DNA of 5,946 nt. Origin: an uncultured Pseudorhodobacter sp. (lineage in GTDB: Bacteria; Pseudomonadota; Alphaproteobacteria; Rhodobacterales; Rhodobacteraceae). The stretch spans positions 1 to 5,946 of the forward strand of contig CAMFLG010000222.1 of the NCBI GenBank assembly GCA_945957495.1, in the 5' to 3' direction. The position numbers were made by a program, and so were the translations under genes. The notes below the pieces were generated by a model. That model searched no databases. It was not told where the DNA came from and was given only the letters and a program-made list of their open reading frames with translations. Of the stretch, positions 1-5,772 are shown one piece after another (position 1 is the stretch's first letter; each line of letters begins with the position of its first letter).

Positions 1-750
1 ATTTCCGTTTCATCTGCCGCGCTGGCCGACGGCCTGCCCGACATGGGCGGCAAGGAAATCGTCATCGTCACCGAAAACGCCTATCCGCCGCTGCAATTCA
101 TGGCTGATGGCAAGGCGATCGGCTGGGAATATGACGCGATTGCGGAACTGTCCAAGCGCATGAACTTCACCGTGAAATATGAGACGACCTCTTGGGATGC
201 GATGATCCCGGCGGTGTCGGAAGGCCAGTTCGATATGGGCATGACCGGCATCACCATCACCGACGAACGCAAAGAGAAGGTTGATTTTTCAGAACCTTAC
301 ATGCGGTCTGAAAGCGTGATGATGGTGCGCGGTGATGAGGCGCGCTTTACCGACGCCGCCAGCTTTGCCGCCAATGCCGACCTCTTGATCGGTGCACAGG
401 CAGGCACCACGCCGTTCTACACCGCCGTCTATTCCGTGCTGGACGGCAACGAGGCCAACCCGCGCATCAAGCTTTTTGAAACCTTTGGCGCCAGTGTCGA
501 GGCGTTGAAGGCCGGCGACGTGGACACCGTGCTGACCGATTCCACTGCTGGCAAGGGCTATGTCGATGCCTCGAACGGGGCGCTGAAACTGGTGGGTGAA
601 CCGCTGGGCACCGAGGATTTCGGCTTTATCTTCCCGAAAGGGTCGGAGTGGGTTGCACCGATGAATGCGGGCATTGCCGCGCTGAAAGCGGATGGCACGC
701 TGGACGCGCTGAACAAGACCTGGTTCCTTGACTACAAGGCAGGTCAGTAA
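1..750 (+). CDS. Amino acid ABC transporter substrate-binding protein (5' partial)
   Basis: This is the periplasmic solute receptor of a polar amino acid ABC importer (bacterial extracellular solute-binding protein family 3). The reading frame is open from base 1, so the true start lies upstream; the ATG at 43 is internal. The first codons read as the end of a Sec signal peptide with an Ala-Leu-Ala|Asp signal peptidase I site at about 27/28, giving a mature protein of about 240 residues, normal for the family. The family signature is clear: a G-I-T-I-T-D-E-R stretch (codons 247-270) followed by VDFSEPY. In this family the Arg (268-270) binds the ligand carboxylate, and an Asp in VLTD (538-540) binds the amino group. 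Both are present, so an alpha-amino acid ligand is likely, but which one cannot be told. The permease gene follows 39 nt downstream on the same strand. The product is confident; the missing start and the substrate are the limits. Confidence 0.93.
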   Translation: MSVSSAALADGLPDMGGKEIVIVTENAYPPLQFMADGKAIGWEYDAIAELSKRMNFTVKYETTSWDAMIPAVSEGQFDMGMTGITITDERKEKVDFSEPYMRSESVMMVRGDEARFTDAASFAANADLLIGAQAGTTPFYTAVYSVLDGNEANPRIKLFETFGASVEALKAGDVDTVLTDSTAGKGYVDASNGALKLVGEPLGTEDFGFIFPKGSEWVAPMNAGIAALKADGTLDALNKTWFLDYKAGQ

Positions 751-758
751 CCGGCCTT

Positions 759-780
759 GGCCCCGGCGCAGGCCGGGGCC
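759..780 (+). terminator. Intercistronic G/C hairpin between binding protein and permease
   Basis: A perfect 9-bp inverted repeat (GGCCCCGGC at 759-767, GCCGGGGCC at 772-780) closes a 4-nt GCAG loop, 8 nt after the binding-protein stop codon. It is followed only by GTTTC, so it is not a full intrinsic terminator. Hairpins here are known in binding-protein transporter operons such as malE-malF, where they protect the upstream message and lower downstream expression, keeping the receptor in excess over the permease. That role is inferred. The stem ends 9 nt before the permease ATG, so it could also block ribosome access. Confidence 0.7.
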
Positions 781-789
781 GTTTCGCGG

Positions 790-1581
790 ATGAAATCGGA
801 AAAAGATCAGGACTTTCCGTGGTGGCTGGTGGCGCTTTGCGCCATCGGGGCGTTTTTGTATTATCAGGTCTGGGTCAGCGAGATTTACAGTCAGGTCATG
901 GCGACGCTGGCGACCGGGATTTACGTCACGGTCTATGTCACGCTGATCGGCTATGTCATGGCCTGCCTTCTGGGCCTGTTGCTGGCCATGGCCGGGCTGT
1001 CGCGCTATCAGGTGTTGCGGCAATTCGCCCGGTTCTATGTGGAAATCGTGCGCGGCGTTCCGATCATGGTGCTGCTGCTGTATGTCGCCTTCGTGATTTC
1101 GCCTGCCTTCGTGGTCGCCTGGAACTGGCTGACGCATCCGCTGGGCTTTGATCCGATGAAAACCCGGGACTTTCCGCTGATCTGGCGGGCGATCATCGCG
1201 CTGACCGTGGCCTATTCGGCCTTTCTGGCCGAGATTTTCCGCGCCGGTCTGCAGGCGGTGGACAAGGGCCAGATCGAGGCGGCGCAGGCGCTGGGCTTGA
1301 ACGGCTGGCAAAGGTTCCGCCATGTGGTGTTTCCGCAGGCTTTCCGCACCATCCTGCCGCCTTTGGGCAATGACTTCGTGGCGATGGTGAAGGATTCATC
1401 TTTGGTGTCGGTGCTGGGCGTGGCCGATATCACCCAATTGGGCAAGGTTACGGCGGCGGGGAATTTCCGTTATTTCGAAACCTACAACGTGGTGGCGCTG
1501 ATCTATCTGACCATGACCATCAGCCTGTCCTTGCTGCTGCGCCGCCTTGAGGCCCGCCTGAAGGCCCGGCAAGAGCGGTAA
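790..1581 (+). CDS. Amino acid ABC transporter permease (HisM/GltK type)
   Basis: This inner-membrane subunit of 263 residues forms the translocation path of a polar amino acid importer. Hydrophobic segments lie at about 11-28, 42-69, 89-113, 130-150 and 232-251. The cytoplasmic EAA loop that docks on the ATPase is at 163-182 (E-A-A, then Gly169, ending in F-P-Q-A), and the usual RGVPIMVLL segment is at 88-96, typical of the His/Glu/Gln/Arg permease family. I chose the ATG at 790; an upstream in-frame TTG at 757 would put the perfect hairpin inside the coding region. No good Shine-Dalgarno precedes the ATG: the only G-rich run (775-778) is in the hairpin stem, so translation may be weak or coupled to the upstream gene. 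No ATPase gene follows; the next gene is an unrelated peptidase. It presumably works with the adjacent binding protein; a partner ATPase must lie upstream or elsewhere. Confidence 0.93.
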   Translation: MKSEKDQDFPWWLVALCAIGAFLYYQVWVSEIYSQVMATLATGIYVTVYVTLIGYVMACLLGLLLAMAGLSRYQVLRQFARFYVEIVRGVPIMVLLLYVAFVISPAFVVAWNWLTHPLGFDPMKTRDFPLIWRAIIALTVAYSAFLAEIFRAGLQAVDKGQIEAAQALGLNGWQRFRHVVFPQAFRTILPPLGNDFVAMVKDSSLVSVLGVADITQLGKVTAAGNFRYFETYNVVALIYLTMTISLSLLLRRLEARLKARQER

Positions 1582-1590
1582 TCTGATTGT

Positions 1591-1611
1591 GCGGCTGCGC
1601 CGCGCTGTTTT
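1591..1611 (+). terminator. Possible weak terminator after the permease gene
   Basis: Ten bases after the permease stop codon, GCGGC (1591-1595) and GCCGC (1599-1603) can form a 5-bp stem with a TGC loop, followed by GCTGTTTT (1604-1611). The stem is short and the T run brief, so termination may be incomplete. A second 5-bp stem (GCCGC 1624-1628, GCGGC 1634-1638) follows. The arms of the two hairpins could also pair with each other. Confidence 0.35.
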
Positions 1612-1651
1612 GGGGTCGCCTGCGCCGCCTATCGCGGCTTGTCTCCACGTT

Positions 1652-1680
1652 GTTTTGAGTATTTGTGCCAATGTGAAGGC
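1652..1680. other. AT-richer intergenic tract, possibly a recurrent Rhodobacteraceae element
   Basis: In the 149-nt gap between the permease and the peptidase, the bases around TTTTGAGTATTTGTGCCAA stand out from the GC-rich surroundings. From memory, similar tracts (TTTTGAGTATTT followed by a short variable part) recur in intergenic regions of Rhodobacteraceae genomes. I cannot verify this here and know of no function. I see no convincing -35/-10 pair for the peptidase gene in this gap, although its promoter probably lies here. Confidence 0.3.
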
Positions 1681-1715
1681 TGGACCTTATTGGATTGGCT
1701 TCTTAGCTATGTGGC

Positions 1716-1722
1716 AAAGGAG
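1716..1722 (+). promoter_or_regulatory. Ribosome binding site of the dcp-like gene
   Basis: AAAGGAG is a near-perfect Shine-Dalgarno sequence. It lies 8 nt before the ATG at 1731 and 5 nt before the overlapping GTG at 1728. The spacing favours the ATG as the start. Confidence 0.8.
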
Positions 1723-1730
1723 ACTTCGTG

Positions 1731-3746
1731 ATGAATGCTTTGCTGACCCAATGGGATACCGAATTTGGCCTGCCGCCCTTTGCGCAGATAGCAGATGCAG
1801 ATTTCGGGCCTGCCTTTGACGCAGCCCTGACAGAAGCGCGGGCGAATATTGCCGCGATTGCGGGGGCCACCGAGGCGCCCAGCTTTGCCAACACAATCGA
1901 GGCGATGGAGCAGGCAGAGGCCGCGCTGGACCGGGTTTCGGGGGTGTTTTACAATCTGGCGGGCGCCGACAGTACCGATGCGCGCGAGGCGCTGCAGCGC
2001 GATCTTGCGCCGAAGATGAGCGCCTTTGCCTCGGAAGTCACCAACAACAAGGCGCTGTTTGCCCGCATCGAGGCGCTGTGGCAGGCGCGCGCCGATCTTG
2101 GCCTGACGCCAGAGCAGTTGCGTGTGTTGACGCTTTATCGGCAGATGTTCGTGCGGTCGGGTGCCTTGTTGGAGGGGGCAGAGGCCGCGCGGCTGACGGC
2201 GGTGAAATCGCGGCTGGCGGTGCTGGGCACGCAGTTCAGCCAGAACCTGCTGGCGGATGAGCGCAGCTGGTTCATGCCATTGTCAGAAGACGATCTGGAG
2301 GGTCTGCCGGATTTCGTTGTGGCCTCGGCCCGGGCGGCGGGGGCGGAAAAGGGCGTGGATGGGCCAGTTGTGACGCTATCGCGGTCGCTGATCGTGCCGT
2401 TCCTGCAATTCTCGCCGCGCCGTGCCTTGCGGCAAAAGGCCTATGAGGCTTGGGGTCTGCGCGGCGCCAATGGTGGGGCGACGGACAATCGCGCGGTTGC
2501 GGCGGAAATTCTGGCGCTGCGTGCGGAACGCGCCAAGCTTTTGGGCTATGCCAGCTTTGCCGATTACAAGCTGGAGCCAGAGATGGCCAAGACCCCGGCG
2601 GCGGTGCGCGATTTGCTGATGCGGGTGTGGGAGCCTGCCAAGCGCAAGGCGCTGGCGGATGCCGACCTGCTGCAGACGCGGTTGCACGCAGACGGTATCG
2701 CCGGGCCGTTGGAGCCATGGGACTGGCGCTATTATTCCGAAAAGCGCCGGGTGGCAGAGCATGATCTGGATGAGGCGGTGCTGAAACCCTATCTGGGGCT
2801 GGAGGCGATCCTGGCGGCGCAGTTCGACTGCGCCAACCGGCTGTTCGGGCTGGAGTTCCGCGCGCTGGACGTGCCGCTGTATCACCCCGACGCGCGGGCT
2901 TGGGAGGTGACACGGGCCGGTGTGCATGTGGCGGTGTTCATCGGCGACTACTTTGCGCGTGGATCGAAACGGTCGGGCGCCTGGTGTTCTGCGATGCGGT
3001 CGCAGCGCAAACTGGGCGGCGACGTGCGCCCCATCGTGGTGAACGTCTGCAACTTTGCCAAAGGCGATCCGGCGCTGCTGTCTTATGATGATGCGCGCAC
3101 GATGTTCCATGAATTCGGCCATGCCCTGCATCAGATGCTGTCGAATGTGACCTATGGCTTCATCTCTGGCACGTCGGTGGCGCGTGATTTCGTGGAACTG
3201 CCCAGTCAGCTATATGAACACTGGATGGAAGTGCCGGAAGTGTTAGAAAAACATGCGCGGCACTGGCAGACGGGCGCGCCGATGCCAGCCGATCTGTTGC
3301 AGCGGCTGCTGGATGCGGGCACCTATGATCAGGGCTTTGCGACGGTGGAGTTCATCTCTTCGGCGCTGGTCGATCTGGCGTTCCACGAAGGCGACCCGCC
3401 CGCCGATCCGATGCAGAAACAGGCCGAAGTGCTGGAATCCATCGGGATGCCATCCGCCATCCGTATGCGCCACGCCACCCCGCATTTCGCGCATGTGTTT
3501 TCTGGCGACGGCTATTCCAGCGGTTATTACAGCTACATGTGGTCGGAAGTGATGGATGCAGATGCGTTCGCGGCCTTTGAAGAGGCGGGCGATCCGTTTG
3601 ATCCGGCGACGGCGGCACGGCTGGAACAGTTTATCCTGTCAGCGGGCGGATCAGAGGAGCCTGATCAGCTTTACACCAAATTCCGCGGCCGGATGCCGGG
3701 GGTAGAGCCGCTGCTGAAGGGCAGGGGGCTGTTGGAAGAGGTGTAG
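1731..3746 (+). CDS. dcp: M3 family zinc metallopeptidase, peptidyl-dipeptidase Dcp type
   Basis: A predicted cytoplasmic zinc peptidase of 671 residues (E. coli Dcp has about 680), with no signal peptide. Dcp enzymes remove dipeptides from the C-terminus of oligopeptides during peptide turnover. The active site is HEFGH at residues 460-464 (His460 and His464 bind zinc, Glu461 is the catalytic base). The third zinc ligand is Glu489 in RDFVELPSQ, at the same 29-residue distance from the first-helix His464-side motif as in E. coli Dcp (His460 to Glu489). The substrate-binding loop H-V-F-S-G-D-G-Y-S-S-G-Y-Y-S-Y spans 588-602 and supplies the His and Tyr residues expected of the family. It has one residue more than the E. 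coli loop between His588 and Tyr595. The end, RGRMPGVEPLLKGRG, resembles the Dcp C-terminus and favours Dcp over oligopeptidase A, though without biochemistry the exact specificity is inferred. The gene appears monocistronic, 149 nt after the permease and convergent with iolG. Confidence 0.94.
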   Translation: MNALLTQWDTEFGLPPFAQIADADFGPAFDAALTEARANIAAIAGATEAPSFANTIEAMEQAEAALDRVSGVFYNLAGADSTDAREALQRDLAPKMSAFASEVTNNKALFARIEALWQARADLGLTPEQLRVLTLYRQMFVRSGALLEGAEAARLTAVKSRLAVLGTQFSQNLLADERSWFMPLSEDDLEGLPDFVVASARAAGAEKGVDGPVVTLSRSLIVPFLQFSPRRALRQKAYEAWGLRGANGGATDNRAVAAEILALRAERAKLLGYASFADYKLEPEMAKTPAAVRDLLMRVWEPAKRKALADADLLQTRLHADGIAGPLEPWDWRYYSEKRRVAEHDLDEAVLKPYLGLEAILAAQFDCANRLFGLEFRALDVPLYHPDARAWEVTRAGVHVAVFIGDYFARGSKRSGAWCSAMRSQRKLGGDVRPIVVNVCNFAKGDPALLSYDDARTMFHEFGHALHQMLSNVTYGFISGTSVARDFVELPSQLYEHWMEVPEVLEKHARHWQTGAPMPADLLQRLLDAGTYDQGFATVEFISSALVDLAFHEGDPPADPMQKQAEVLESIGMPSAIRMRHATPHFAHVFSGDGYSSGYYSYMWSEVMDADAFAAFEEAGDPFDPATAARLEQFILSAGGSEEPDQLYTKFRGRMPGVEPLLKGRGLLEEV

Positions 3747-3764
3747 GGGGGCGGGTAGCCCCCC
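3746..3764. terminator. Hairpin between the convergent dcp and iolG genes
   Basis: GGGGGGC (3746-3752) pairs with GCCCCCC (3758-3764) around a GGGTA loop, giving a 7-bp all-G/C stem that begins on the last base of the dcp stop codon. It occupies most of the 28-nt gap between the convergent stop codons. There is no T run on either side, so it is not a classical intrinsic terminator. It probably serves both transcripts as a 3'-end stabiliser or as a pause site (inference). Confidence 0.6.
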
Positions 3765-3774
3765 CATCCTTGGT

Positions 3775-4776
3775 TCAGAGAATCTCCGAAATCTTCACCG
3801 TGCGGCCGAGCGCCACCGATTTCAGCGCGGCCTCGGCCAGGGCCAGGGCGGACAAGCCGTCCTCACCCGTGGGGGCGGCCTCTGCCTTGCCCAAAACTGC
3901 CTGAATGAAACCGGCGATTTCGGCGGCATAAGCCTCGGTATAGCGGGTCATGAAGAAATCATGCAGCGGCGGGCGGGTGTAGCCTGCGGCGGTGGCCAGC
4001 TCGATCATCGCCGGGCGTTGGTTCTCCGCCGAGACGGCCCCTTTCGCACCATGCACTTCAATGCGCTGATCATAGCCATAGGTGGCGCGGCGCGAGTTTG
4101 AAATCAGCGCCATCTTGCCGGTGGCCGTGCGCAGCATCACCTGCACGGAATCGAAATCGCCCGCCGTGCCAATCGCCGGATCGACCAGAACCGAGGCTTG
4201 CGCCGAAACCTCGGCCACTTCTTCGCCCAAAAGGAATCGCGCCATGTCGAAATCATGGATGGTCATGTCGCGGAAAATCCCGCCGGAACGCGCGATATAG
4301 TCCACCGGCGGCGCGCCCGGATCGCGCGAGGTGATCGTGACCATCTCGACAGCGCCGATGCTGCCCTTGGCAATCTCGGCCTTCACGGCGCGGAAATGCG
4401 GATCAAAGCGGCGGTTGAAGCCGACCATCAGCACGGCTTTGGTGTCGCGCACCACCTTCAGGCAGGCCTTGACCCGATCCAGCGACAGATCAATCGGCTT
4501 TTCGCAGAAGATCGCCTTGCCGGCGCGGGCAAAGGCCTCGATCAGGTCGGCGTGGGTGTCGGTCGGGGTGCAGATCACCACGGCGTCAATATCCGATGCG
4601 GCCAAAATCGCCTCGATGGAGCGAACCTCGCAGCTATATTGCGCGGCAATTGCCTCTGCCGCCGGGGCCATGGCATCGGCCACCGCGACCAACCGGGCGT
4701 TGCCATCGGCCGAAATCGCCTTGGCATGCACCTTGCCGATGCGGCCCGCGCCCAAAAGCCCAAATCGTATAGTCAT
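3775..4776 (-). CDS. iolG: myo-Inositol 2-dehydrogenase (Gfo/Idh/MocA family)
   Basis: An NAD-dependent enzyme of 333 residues that oxidises myo-inositol to 2-keto-myo-inositol (scyllo-inosose), the first step of inositol catabolism, in the cytoplasm. It closely resembles rhizobial IdhA/IolG as I recall them. The N-terminal Rossmann fold has GAGRIG at 9-14 and Asp34 at the end of the second strand, which suits NAD. The family EKP motif is at 92-94. Lys93, Asp170 and His174 (in F-R-D-M-T-I-H-D-F-D) correspond to the catalytic Lys97, Asp172 and His176 of Bacillus IolG. I chose the ATG at 4776 because AGGAG ends 7 nt before it; the ATG at 4782, two codons earlier, has only 1 nt of spacing. It is the second gene of an operon with an SDR gene, 10 nt downstream. 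No iolB, C, D, E or inositol transporter gene is in the window. Related polyol specificity such as D-chiro-inositol is possible. Confidence 0.92.
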   Translation of the reverse strand: MTIRFGLLGAGRIGKVHAKAISADGNARLVAVADAMAPAAEAIAAQYSCEVRSIEAILAASDIDAVVICTPTDTHADLIEAFARAGKAIFCEKPIDLSLDRVKACLKVVRDTKAVLMVGFNRRFDPHFRAVKAEIAKGSIGAVEMVTITSRDPGAPPVDYIARSGGIFRDMTIHDFDMARFLLGEEVAEVSAQASVLVDPAIGTAGDFDSVQVMLRTATGKMALISNSRRATYGYDQRIEVHGAKGAVSAENQRPAMIELATAAGYTRPPLHDFFMTRYTEAYAAEIAGFIQAVLGKAEAAPTGEDGLSALALAEAALKSVALGRTVKISEIL

Positions 4777-4783
4777 CGCCATT

Positions 4784-4788
4784 CTCCT
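4784..4788 (-). promoter_or_regulatory. Ribosome binding site of iolG overlapping the SDR stop codon
   Basis: On the minus strand the junction reads TAGGAGAATGGCGATG. The TAG is the stop codon of the upstream SDR gene, and its AG begins the AGGAG of the next gene. The spacing is 7 nt to the ATG at 4776 but 1 nt to the ATG at 4782. Ribosomes ending on the SDR gene therefore sit on the iolG initiation site, which indicates translational coupling. Confidence 0.8.
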
Positions 4789-5584
4789 ATTCCGGGGAAG
4801 CCCCGGTGACGTTTTGATCGAAATCCACCAAAGCCCCGGTCATCACGCCGGAATCTGGTGACAGCATGTAAGAGGCCAGCGCCGCGACATGGTCGGGCTT
4901 GACCAGCATTCCCATCGGCAGGCTGTTTTCGGCCTTTTCCAGCCACCCGTCGGCTGCGCCGTGATATTTGCGCTGGGTCTCATCCTCGCCCGGGGTGTCC
5001 ATCCAGCCGCAGTTGATGCCGTTCACCCGGATCCGGTGACTGCGCAGGGCCTGCGCGGAATTCTTGGTGACATTGGCCAGCGCCGCCTTGCTGGCCGAAT
5101 AGGGTGCCAGAAACGACTGGCCGCAATGCACGGCCATCGACAGGATGTTCACCGCCGAGGCCGGATGACCGGCGGCAATCGCGGCCTGGGCAAAGCGTTG
5201 AAGGGCAAAGAACGGCCCGCGTGCGTTGGCGTTCATCAACGCATCCCAGGCCTCGGGCGTCGTGTCCAGGATCGAACCGCGATCCGTCGCCGCCGCCGCG
5301 TTCACCAGCGCCGTTACCCGGCCAAACCGCTGCACCGCCCGATCCATCAAAAGCTGCGCCTGCGCCACATCCATCATGTCCGCCCGAAGGAACGCCACAT
5401 CGGCGCGGGTCGAGCGCATGTCCGCCGCCGCCGCCTCGCCTTTTTCGGCGTTGCGGCCCGATATGATCAGCCGGGTGCAGCCCTCGGCCAGCAACGTTTC
5501 GGCAATGGCGCGGCCCAGACCCTGCGCGCCGCCGGTGATTACGGCCACGGTTGAGGAGTGATCAGGCATACGTCCCCTCACCAT
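4787..5584 (-). CDS. SDR family oxidoreductase in an operon with iolG
   Basis: A classical short-chain dehydrogenase/reductase, 265 residues from the ATG at 5584. The Rossmann nucleotide motif T-G-G-A-Q-G-L-G is at 17-24. The structural motif normally NNAG is here N-A-A-A (95-98). The catalytic tetrad is Asn120, Ser149, Tyr162 and Lys166 (Y-S-A-S-K), with the usual 13-residue Ser-Tyr spacing, so the enzyme should be active. Gly43-Arg44 after the second strand hints at NADP(H), but this is weak. The end has MTGALVDFDQ, usual for substrate-bound SDR C-termini. The start at 5584 has AAGGAG 7 nt upstream; an alternative ATG at 5569 (260 residues) has a weaker GAGG. It is the first gene of a coupled operon with iolG behind a putative inositol-repressor operator, so it may act on an inositol isomer, an inosose or a related polyol. 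This is inferred from context, and the substrate cannot be read from the sequence. Confidence 0.9.
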   Translation of the reverse strand: MVRGRMPDHSSTVAVITGGAQGLGRAIAETLLAEGCTRLIISGRNAEKGEAAAADMRSTRADVAFLRADMMDVAQAQLLMDRAVQRFGRVTALVNAAAATDRGSILDTTPEAWDALMNANARGPFFALQRFAQAAIAAGHPASAVNILSMAVHCGQSFLAPYSASKAALANVTKNSAQALRSHRIRVNGINCGWMDTPGEDETQRKYHGAADGWLEKAENSLPMGMLVKPDHVAALASYMLSPDSGVMTGALVDFDQNVTGASPE

Positions 5585-5591
5585 ATCCAGT

Positions 5592-5597
5592 CTCCTT
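5592..5597 (-). promoter_or_regulatory. Ribosome binding site of the SDR gene
   Basis: On the minus strand AAGGAG (5597-5592) lies 7 nt before the ATG at 5584, the ideal distance. This decides the start against the longer frame opening at 5626, where this site would be inside the coding region, and against the ATG at 5569, which has only a GAGG-like site. Confidence 0.75.
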
Positions 5598-5625
5598 GTC
5601 GGTGGTTTGGGCCATGGCACAACCA

Positions 5626-5698
5626 ATCCCGGCGCGCGTCAAGCGGTTCAGAAACAAGCGCAGCATTGGGGCATATCTCCGTCGACTCGCGCCGGGAT
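5626..5698 (-). promoter_or_regulatory. Long-range stem in the predicted leader of the SDR-iolG mRNA
   Basis: ATCCCGGCGCG at 5626-5636 is exactly complementary to CGCGCCGGGAT at 5688-5698. After one mismatch (5637 with 5687) the pairing continues for 3 bp (5638-5640 with 5684-5686), so 14 of 15 positions pair around a 43-nt loop (5641-5683). It lies between the predicted transcription start (about 5707) and the Shine-Dalgarno (5597-5592), starting near the 5' end of the transcript. It could stabilise the message or act in attenuation. I do not recognise a known riboswitch class. Confidence 0.5.
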
Positions 5699-5708
5699 GG
5701 CATGGTCG

Positions 5709-5724
5709 TGGAATTTATATTCCA
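5709..5724. promoter_or_regulatory. Putative IolR-type operator (GGAA-N6-TTCC)
   Basis: TGGAATTTATATTCCA is a palindrome with perfect 6-bp arms and a 4-nt centre. It contains GGAA at 5710-5713, six bases, then TTCC at 5720-5723. As I recall, GGAA-N6-TTCC is the operator motif reported for IolR, the RpiR-family repressor of inositol catabolism in Sinorhizobium meliloti. It overlaps the -10 box of the only plausible promoter of the SDR-iolG operon, a position suited to repression. A further TTCC half-site lies at 5750-5753. The palindrome is seen directly; the identity of the repressor is inferred, as no regulator gene is in the window. Confidence 0.7.
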
Positions 5725-5741
5725 ATCACTGCAATATTCAA
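5714..5741 (-). promoter_or_regulatory. Predicted sigma-70-type promoter of the SDR-iolG operon
   Basis: Read on the minus strand, TTGAAT (5741-5736) and TATAAA (5719-5714) are separated by 16 nt. This gives a plausible -35/-10 pair in an AT-rich island within otherwise GC-rich DNA. Transcription would start near 5707, leaving a leader of about 120 nt. The -10 hexamer lies inside the palindrome at 5709-5724. Confidence 0.5.
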
Positions 5742-5772
5742 TCTGAAAATTCCACACACTACCCGCCGCTGC

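Noticed and set aside
757..789. TTG at 757 as the permease start
   Set aside because: It would add 11 residues encoded by the perfect hairpin, has no ribosome binding site, and the ATG at 790 gives a normal permease N-terminus.
289..1323. Long open frame of 344 codons on the minus strand across the binding protein and permease
   Set aside because: It lies opposite two clearly recognisable genes, is rich in Arg, His, Gln and Pro as expected of an antisense frame in GC-rich DNA, and shows no known domain.
2376..3131. Minus-strand open frames of 251 and 213 codons within the dcp region
   Set aside because: Composition is typical of antisense shadow frames, and the plus-strand Dcp protein is fully conserved across the same span.
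3719..3755. Possible G-quadruplex from four G runs at the end of dcp
   Set aside because: One connecting loop would be 17 nt, and the last G run but one is better used in the 7-bp hairpin with the C run at 3759-3765.
4198..5554. Plus-strand open frames of 203 and 221 codons opposite iolG and the SDR gene
   Set aside because: They oppose two intact enzymes with all motifs in place and are Arg/His/Gly-rich without any recognisable fold.
5585..5626. Upstream extension of the SDR gene to a start at 5626
   Set aside because: The extension would contain the strong AAGGAG that is correctly spaced for the ATG at 5584, and its residues do not resemble an SDR N-terminus.
5648..5674. Eight-codon Cys-rich mini-ORF (MPQCCACF) in the SDR leader, resembling a regulatory leader peptide
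   Set aside because: Its only Shine-Dalgarno-like GGAG is 2 nt from the ATG, too close for normal initiation, and so short a frame can arise by chance.
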